Shown here: positions 58,984-64,000 of the stretch, piece by piece
Layout of the letters: each line of letters starts with the position of its first letter
Numbering within the stretch: position 1 is the stretch's first letter
From: Pseudomonas sp. DTU_2021_1001937_2_SI_NGA_ILE_001
GTDB lineage: Bacteria; Pseudomonadota; Gammaproteobacteria; Pseudomonadales; Pseudomonadaceae
NCBI RefSeq assembly: GCF_032463525.1
Contig: NZ_CP135971.1
Location: forward strand, 5,334,501-5,398,500
Reading direction: 5' to 3'
DNA length: 64,000 nucleotides
The notes under the pieces: model-generated
Seen by the model: the letters and a program-made list of their open reading frames with translations, nothing else
Database searches by the model: none
Told to the model about the DNA's origin: nothing
Translations under genes and position numbers: made by a program

Positions 58984-60273
58984 TCAGGGCAATTCGGTGC
59001 TGGCGTAGAACGCCCCGAGGACCTTGACCAGGTGCGCCAGGTCGTGGCTGCCGGCCAGCTCGCGGATCGAGTGCATGGCGAAGGTCGGCAGGCCGATGTC
59101 CACGGTGCGGATACCCAGGTGGCTGGCCGTGATGGGGCCGATGGTCGAACCACAACCCATGTCGCTGCGCACCACGAAGCTCTGCACCGGGACTTCTTCG
59201 GCCATGCACAAGTGGCGGAAGAAACCGGCGGTTTCGCTGTTGGTGGCGTAGCGTTGGTTGCTGTTGACCTTGATCACCGGCCCGGCGTTGAGCTTGGGCC
59301 CGTGGTTGCCATCATGCTTGTCGGCGTAGTTGGGGTGTACGCCATGCGCGTTGTCGGCCGAGACCAGCAGCGAACGCTGGATGGTGCGCACGTAGTCTTC
59401 GTGGTCGCCGACCAGGCGCTGGACGATCTGTTCGAGCATCGGGCCGTCGGCGCCGCAGGCCGAGGCCGAACCGATTTCCTCGTGGTCGGTGCACACCAGC
59501 AGGCAGGTCTGCTCGCTGTCGCTGTTGAGCAGGGCCTGCAGGCCGGCGTAGCACGACAGCAGGTTGTCCAGGCGCGCCCCGGCGATGAAGTCCTGGTTGA
59601 GGCCGATCACGGCGGCGCTCTGGGTATCGTAGAAGCTCAGCTCGTAATCGAGCACCACGTCGGCGTTGAGGTCGTGCTCGCGGGCCAGTTGGTCGGTGAG
59701 CAGCGCACGGAAGTCCGCACGTTCATCACCGGCCACCTGGGCCAGGATCGGCGGCAGTTCGGTCTGCGGGTTGATGTGCCAGCCTTCGTTGGCGCTGCGG
59801 TTGAGGTGGATCGCCAGGTTGGGGATCACCGCGATCGGCGCACGGAAGTTGATCAGTTGGCTCTCGACCTTGCCGTCACGGCGGAACGTCACCCGCCCGG
59901 CCAGCGACAGGTCGCGGTCGAACCAGGGCGCCAGCAGGGCGCCGCCGTAGACTTCCACGCCCAGTTGCCAGAAACCCTGGCGCTGCAGTTCAGGCTGCGG
60001 CTTGACGCGCAGGCAGGGGCTGTCGGTGTGTGCGCCGACCATGCGGATGCCGCTGATCAGTGGCGAGTGGCGACCCATGCGAAAGGCCACGATGGACGAG
60101 TCGTTGCGGGTCACGAAATACCGGCCACCGGCTTCGACGGCCCAGGTGTCACGTTCGTCGAGGCGCTGGAAACCGGCGGCTTCCAGATGTTGTACGAGGG
60201 TGGCGGTGGCATGGAACGGGGTGGGCGAGGCCTTGAGGAAGTCGATCAGGCCCTTGTTCAACTCTTCACGCAT
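58984..60273 (-). CDS. apeB: M18 family aminopeptidase ApeB
   Basis: 429 residues, dinuclear-zinc aspartyl-type aminopeptidase, cytosolic, probably dodecameric. Metal and catalytic positions: [14 protein letters not shown] (His, Asp), [14 protein letters not shown] (Glu pair), [13 protein letters not shown] (Asp), and the C-terminal [10 protein letters not shown] (His). Converges with the GntR gene across a small TTGAGCCG/CGGCTCAA hairpin (58938-58964). Neighbour of rluA and min genes as in P. aeruginosa PA3247. Confidence 0.95.
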   Translation of the reverse strand: MREELNKGLIDFLKASPTPFHATATLVQHLEAAGFQRLDERDTWAVEAGGRYFVTRNDSSIVAFRMGRHSPLISGIRMVGAHTDSPCLRVKPQPELQRQGFWQLGVEVYGGALLAPWFDRDLSLAGRVTFRRDGKVESQLINFRAPIAVIPNLAIHLNRSANEGWHINPQTELPPILAQVAGDERADFRALLTDQLAREHDLNADVVLDYELSFYDTQSAAVIGLNQDFIAGARLDNLLSCYAGLQALLNSDSEQTCLLVCTDHEEIGSASACGADGPMLEQIVQRLVGDHEDYVRTIQRSLLVSADNAHGVHPNYADKHDGNHGPKLNAGPVIKVNSNQRYATNSETAGFFRHLCMAEEVPVQSFVVRSDMGCGSTIGPITASHLGIRTVDIGLPTFAMHSIRELAGSHDLAHLVKVLGAFYASTELP

Positions 60274-60335
60274 AAATCACTCCAGACAGCAGTGCCGCGA
60301 GTTTATCGCATCGGGGCGGTTTTGGCCGCGCAGGA

Positions 60336-60971
60336 TCAGAACGGTGCCGGGCATTCGAAGCGCAGGCGCTCGCCGCTGACCGGGTGGCTGAAACTCAGCA
60401 TGCTGGCATGCAGGCACAGTCTCGGGGAAGCGGCCAGCGCCTCGGCATGCGCATACAGGCCGTCGCCCAGCAGTGGGTGGCCGATGGACAACATGTGCAC
60501 GCGCAGCTGGTGCGAGCGACCGGTGATGGGGGTCAGTTCCACGCGGCAGTGATCGGCATGACGTTCGAGGATCTTCCAGAAGGTCAGGGCGTGCTTGCCC
60601 TGTTCGTGGTCGACGACGTGGCGTGGCTTGGTCGGCGGGTCGTAGCGCAGTGGCAGGTCGATACTGCCGCTGTCCAGTTCTGGCTGGCCCCAGCACAGTG
60701 CGGTGTAGGCCTTCTCGGTCTCGCGGTCGTGGAACTGCCGGGACAGCTCGCGGTGGCTGTCGGCGTCGCGGGCCAGCAGGATGATGCCGGAGGTTTCCCA
60801 GTCCAGGCGATGGACAATGCGTGCCTCGGGGTAGCCGTTATCCTGCAGGCGGGTGATCAGGCAGTCCTTGTTGTCCTCGGCGCGGCCGGGCACGGACAGC
60901 AGAAAGGCAGGTTTATCGACCACCAGGAGGGCGGCGTCCTGATGAAGAATGCGGATGTTCGACAGCGGCAT
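60336..60971 (-). CDS. rluA: pseudouridine synthase RluA
   Basis: 211 residues. The catalytic Asp lies in VHRLDWETSGIILLARD near residue 55. RluA makes pseudouridine at 23S rRNA position 746 and tRNA position 32. The other family blocks GRSHQLRVHML and GDGLYA are present, and there is no S4 domain, as expected for RluA itself. Separated from minE by a strong minus-strand terminator, so independent of the min operon. Confidence 0.94.
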   Translation of the reverse strand: MPLSNIRILHQDAALLVVDKPAFLLSVPGRAEDNKDCLITRLQDNGYPEARIVHRLDWETSGIILLARDADSHRELSRQFHDRETEKAYTALCWGQPELDSGSIDLPLRYDPPTKPRHVVDHEQGKHALTFWKILERHADHCRVELTPITGRSHQLRVHMLSIGHPLLGDGLYAHAEALAASPRLCLHASMLSFSHPVSGERLRFECPAPF

Positions 60972-60998
60972 GCGGGTAGACGGCCTCGGTGCACGATG

Positions 60999-61056
60999 AA
61001 AAACGCGAGCGGCGCAACCGGAGGCCTCCCTGGCGGGAAGCTCCGATTGCGCCGCT
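60999..61056 (-). terminator. terminator of the min operon
   Basis: A 16-bp stem (61008-61023 with 61041-61056; the one non-matching base becomes a G-U pair on the minus strand) followed on that strand by TTTTT, fourteen bases after the minE stop. Confidence 0.85.
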
Positions 61057-61069
61057 GGCGGTTGCCGGA

Positions 61070-61330
61070 TCAGCGATCAGGCAGGGTTACGTTGAGTTCC
61101 AGGATCGAGCAGCTGCCCTGGTTTTCCAGAGCGACCTGCACCTGGTCGGACTCAATGCTGACGTATTTACGGATCACTTCCACCAGCTCCTTCTGCAGGG
61201 CAGGGAGGTAGTCGGGGGCCGTGTTGCCGCGTTGGCCGCGCTCGTGCGCTACGATGATCTGCAGACGCTCTTTCGCCACCGAAGCGCTGTTGGCTTTCTT
61301 GCGGTCGCGAAAGAAGTCGAAAATATTCAT
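61070..61330 (-). CDS. minE: cell division topological specificity factor MinE
   Basis: 86 residues. N-terminal membrane-targeting and MinD-activating helix ([32 protein letters not shown]), C-terminal dimerisation and topology domain. It stimulates MinD ATPase to set up pole-to-pole oscillation that keeps MinC away from mid-cell. Starts three bases after the minD stop, so translated from the same message. Confidence 0.97.
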   Translation of the reverse strand: MNIFDFFRDRKKANSASVAKERLQIIVAHERGQRGNTAPDYLPALQKELVEVIRKYVSIESDQVQVALENQGSCSILELNVTLPDR

Positions 61331-61333
61331 GCG

Positions 61334-62143
61334 TCAACCCCCGAACAGACGTTCAAAGAATCCCTTCTTCTGTACATCCAGGAAACGGTGTTCCCGGTCC
61401 TTGCCCAGCAGGCGGTCCACGGCATCGCTATAGGCCTGGCCGGCATCGCTCTGTTCGTCGAGGATCACCGGTACGCCCTGGTTGGAAGCCTTGAGCACCG
61501 CCTGGGATTCCGGGATCACGCCCAGCAGGGTGACGGCGAGGATTTCCTTGACGTCGTCGACGCCGAGCATTTCGCCCTTGCTCACGCGCTCCGGGTTGTA
61601 GCGGGTCAGCAGCAGGTGTTCCTTGATCGGGTCTTCGCCGTTCTCGGCGCGGCGCGATTTGCTGGCCAGGATGCCCAGCATGCGGTCGGAGTCGCGAACC
61701 GAAGACACCTCGGGGTTGGTGACCACGATGGCTTCGTCGGCGAAGTACATCGCCAGGTGCGCACCGGTCTCGATGCCGGCCGGGGAGTCGCAGACGATGT
61801 ATTCGAACGACTGGCGCAGCTCGTCGAGCACGCGTTCCACGCCTTCCTTGGTCAGGGCTTCCTTGTCACGGGTCTGGCTGGCGGCCAGCACGTACAGGTT
61901 TTCGATCTTCTTGTCCTTGATCAGCGCCTGCTGCAGATTGGCCTCGTTGTTCACGACGTTGACGAAGTCGTATACCACGCGGCGTTCACAGCCCATGATC
62001 AGGTCCAGGTTACGCAGACCGACGTCGAAGTCGACGATTACCGTCTTGTGGCCGCGCAGTGCGAGGCCGGTACCGATGGCGGCGCTGGTGGTGGTCTTGC
62101 CCACACCACCCTTGCCGGATGTAACTACGAGAATCTTGGCCAA
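61334..62143 (-). CDS. minD: septum site-determining ATPase MinD
   Basis: 269 residues. Deviant Walker A SGKGGVGKTTTSAAIG at 9-24, SPAGIETGA (Walker B/switch region), and the C-terminal amphipathic helix KKGFFERLFGG that binds membrane. The start codon is TTG (62143) with AGGGG about eight bases upstream; no ATG fits the conserved N-terminus MAKILVVTSGKGG. Works with MinC and MinE. Confidence 0.97.
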   Translation of the reverse strand: MAKILVVTSGKGGVGKTTTSAAIGTGLALRGHKTVIVDFDVGLRNLDLIMGCERRVVYDFVNVVNNEANLQQALIKDKKIENLYVLAASQTRDKEALTKEGVERVLDELRQSFEYIVCDSPAGIETGAHLAMYFADEAIVVTNPEVSSVRDSDRMLGILASKSRRAENGEDPIKEHLLLTRYNPERVSKGEMLGVDDVKEILAVTLLGVIPESQAVLKASNQGVPVILDEQSDAGQAYSDAVDRLLGKDREHRFLDVQKKGFFERLFGG

Positions 62144-62359
62144 GGTGTTTCACCCCTAGAGCAAACGGACTTTCAGTCCAAGAAGAGCGTCCCTTGAAGC
62201 GGCGGTAGTCGAACAATGCTGGAAATCACGGAATTTTCGGCTTTAAGGCGGCTATCTGGACAGCACGGGTTAAAACACAAAGTTCTCTGGATTTCCTACA
62301 ACCTTTGCTACGTTTTCGCGACGAGTCAGAGATGCTTTGATAAATGGCGGCAGTATCCG

Positions 62360-63103
62360 TTAAAGACGAATGATGTTCAACACATCCCCGGACAGGCTGA
62401 TCTGCACGCCAGTACCCCACAGCGGATCGCGCCGCAGGTCTTCGGAAACCTTGTACTGGCCGGCGATGGACACCAGTTCGGCGCCCATCTGCTGGCAGAA
62501 GATCCGTGCCTTGGCATCACCCTTGATGCCTGCCAGCGCCCGGCCTCGCAAAGGACCGTAGACATGGATGTTGCCATCGGCCAGAAGTTCCGCACCGGGG
62601 CTCACCGGGGCGACGACGACCAGGTCACCGCCCTGGGCGTAGATCTGCTGGCCACCGCGCACCGGCGAGGTGATCACCCGGGTCGGCTTGACCAGGGGTT
62701 CGGCCGGTTTTTCCACGGGCTTGGGCGCAGGGGCGGGGGCCTCGACCGGATCCAGCGGTCGTTCACGGGCGCCTGAGGGCGGCAGTACCGGCAGATCGAT
62801 GGCGATGGCGGCGGCGATGTCCTCGATACGGCTGGCGCGAATCGCCAGGGTTCGCAGGCCATGCTGGCGGCAGATGCGCATCAGGCCGGGCAGGTCGACG
62901 GTGCCGTCCTGCGGGGCGATCTTGTCCAGGGCCAGGATCAGCGGCGTGTTGCTGAAGAAATTGGGGGCCAGGGCGACCTTGGCCGCCAGTTGTCTGTCCA
63001 GGGCCTCAAGGTCGGTACGCGCCAGTTCCATCACGGTGATGGCAAGCATGCTGCCCTTGAGCTGGAACACGGGGTCGAGGTTTTGCTGTTCGGTCTGACT
63101 CAT
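62360..63103 (-). CDS. minC: septum inhibitor MinC
   Basis: 247 residues. N-terminal FtsZ-antagonist domain (about 5-110: [16 protein letters not shown]), a Pro/Ala-rich linker ([20 protein letters not shown]), and a C-terminal beta-helix domain ([26 protein letters not shown]) that binds MinD. ATG 63103 ([12 protein letters not shown]) gives the family N-terminus; the open frame upstream extends into the divergent promoter. minD follows after 216 bases, in which no clear terminator is seen. Confidence 0.96.
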   Translation of the reverse strand: MSQTEQQNLDPVFQLKGSMLAITVMELARTDLEALDRQLAAKVALAPNFFSNTPLILALDKIAPQDGTVDLPGLMRICRQHGLRTLAIRASRIEDIAAAIAIDLPVLPPSGARERPLDPVEAPAPAPKPVEKPAEPLVKPTRVITSPVRGGQQIYAQGGDLVVVAPVSPGAELLADGNIHVYGPLRGRALAGIKGDAKARIFCQQMGAELVSIAGQYKVSEDLRRDPLWGTGVQISLSGDVLNIIRL

Positions 63104-63224
63104 GGTCGGGATAGACAACGGCTTGTCGCTAAAAGTGCCGAGACTTATAACGAGAACGTTCGTCAGCCGCAAGCCATGGCGAACCGATGTAGAATGCGCG
63201 GCCATCGTTCTGACGGAAGCCTAA

Positions 63225-64000
63225 ATGGATCGCCCGCGTTTTCGCCCCTATTTCCTTCATCCGCGCTTCTGGGCCCTGTGGCTGGGCCTTGGCCTGCTGT
63301 GGCTGGTCGTGCAGTTGCCGTTTCGCGTGCTGCTGGTCATCGGCCGCCTGCTGGGCCGGGTGATGTACGGTTTCGCCACTGATCGCAAATACATTGCCGC
63401 ACGCAACCTGGAACTGTGCTTCCCGCAGCTGTCGGCCGCTGAACGCAAGCGCCTGCTCAAGGAAAACTTCGCCTCCACCGGCATCGCTTTCTTCGAGATG
63501 GCCATGAGCTGGTGGTGGCCGCGCAAGCGCCTGGCCAGGCTGGCGCATATCGAGGGGCTGGAACACCTGCGTGAGGCGCAGCAGCAGGGCGAGGGGGTGA
63601 TCCTCATGGCGCTGCACTTCACCACTCTGGAAATCGGCGCCGCGCTGCTGGGCCAGCAGCACACCATCGATGGCATGTACCGCGAGCACAAGAACCCATT
63701 GTTCGACTTCATCCAGCGGCGTGGTCGCGAGCGGCACAACCTCGACTCGCTGGCTGTGGAGCGCGAGGACGTGCGCGGCATGCTCAAACTGCTGCGCAAT
63801 GGCCGCGCCATCTGGTACGCGCCGGACCAGGACTACGGCGCCAAGCAAAGCGTGTTCGTGCCGCTGTTCGGCATCCAGGCCGCCACCGTGACGGCTACCA
63901 GCAAGTTCGCCAAGCTTGGCCGTGCCCGGGTCGTGCCTTTCACTCAGCAACGCCTGGCCGATGGCAGCGGCTACCGGTTGGTGCTGCATCCGCCGCTGGA
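63225..64000 (+). CDS. lpxL: lipid A biosynthesis lauroyl acyltransferase (partial)
   Basis: The first 258 residues; the window ends inside the gene. One N-terminal membrane helix (FWALWLGLGLLWLVVQLPFRVLL), then the acyltransferase HxxxxE motif in ALHFTTLEIG and YREHKNPLFD. HtrB/LpxL adds a secondary acyl chain to Kdo-lipid A at the inner membrane. Divergent from minC. ATG 63225 (MDRPRFRPYFLHPRFW) fits the family start. Confidence 0.93.
   Translation, partial: MDRPRFRPYFLHPRFWALWLGLGLLWLVVQLPFRVLLVIGRLLGRVMYGFATDRKYIAARNLELCFPQLSAAERKRLLKENFASTGIAFFEMAMSWWWPRKRLARLAHIEGLEHLREAQQQGEGVILMALHFTTLEIGAALLGQQHTIDGMYREHKNPLFDFIQRRGRERHNLDSLAVEREDVRGMLKLLRNGRAIWYAPDQDYGAKQSVFVPLFGIQAATVTATSKFAKLGRARVVPFTQQRLADGSGYRLVLHPPL

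Noticed and set aside
1..64000. CRISPR array, prophage, integrase or insertion sequence
   Set aside because: No regularly spaced repeats, transposase, integrase or structural phage genes were seen; only REPINs and a hairpin repeat block.

Overview
ORGANISM. GC-rich Gram-negative DNA with near-continuous coding on both strands. Gene content and order point to Pseudomonas, most likely the P. putida/P. entomophila group: alaS-lysC-csrA-tRNA cluster-mgtE-amrZ; a D-lysine/pipecolate cluster (amaA, amaB, HglS); and, at the right end, EAL/GGDEF protein-prc-quinone oxidoreductase-HAD-ABC transporter-GntR-apeB-rluA-minE-minD-minC-lpxL. From memory this last block is collinear with P. aeruginosa PA3242-PA3258. 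Names rest on motif and family recognition; no database search was run. LAYOUT. 1-10.4 kb is housekeeping: 3' end of a threonine aldolase gene, alaS, lysC, csrA/rsmA, a duplicated tRNA-Ser/tRNA-Arg module, mgtE, amrZ, small envelope proteins, a tRNA-Arg(CCT) and a DUF1652 gene. 10.5-15.7 kb is a LysR-controlled cluster of unknown pathway: MHS-type transporter, adducin-like class II aldolase, D-2-hydroxyacid dehydrogenase and HDAC-family deacetylase. 15.7-20.7 kb holds a secreted small protein, a zinc alcohol dehydrogenase, a YciE-type ferritin-like protein, and sdaA with a divergent LysR gene. 20.7-21.25 kb is a non-coding array of hairpins. 21.25-29.7 kb is a nearly complete lower D-lysine/pipecolate route: AmaA (pipecolate oxidation), AmaB (semialdehyde dehydrogenase), 2-aminoadipate aminotransferase and HglS (2-oxoadipate to 2-hydroxyglutarate), plus a permease and a LysR regulator. 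29.7-34.5 kb has an AT-rich gap, a transaldolase-fold protein lacking the Schiff-base lysine, and the bacteriophytochrome pair bphO-bphP. 34.5-38.6 kb has an aldehyde dehydrogenase divergent from a two-component flavin monooxygenase (4-hydroxyphenylacetate 3-hydroxylase C2/C1 type). 38.7-39.9 kb has a soluble PAS/short-MCP receptor and two tandem REPINs. 39.95-44.8 kb is a lactone-utilisation set: Tat-type amidohydrolase, MFS transporter, SMP-30 lactonase, porin. 45.1-48.2 kb has an amino-acid permease, a DUF3156 protein and a FeaR-like AraC regulator. 48.2 kb to the end is conserved chromosome core. HOW THE GENES WORK TOGETHER. Several catabolic modules pair a divergent regulator with a transporter and enzymes, typical of a soil or rhizosphere generalist. 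No phage, insertion sequence, CRISPR array or integrase was seen. The least explained items are the transaldolase-like protein next to the phytochrome operon, the aldolase/deacetylase cluster, and repeated TAGAC-core operators before the ABC transporter.
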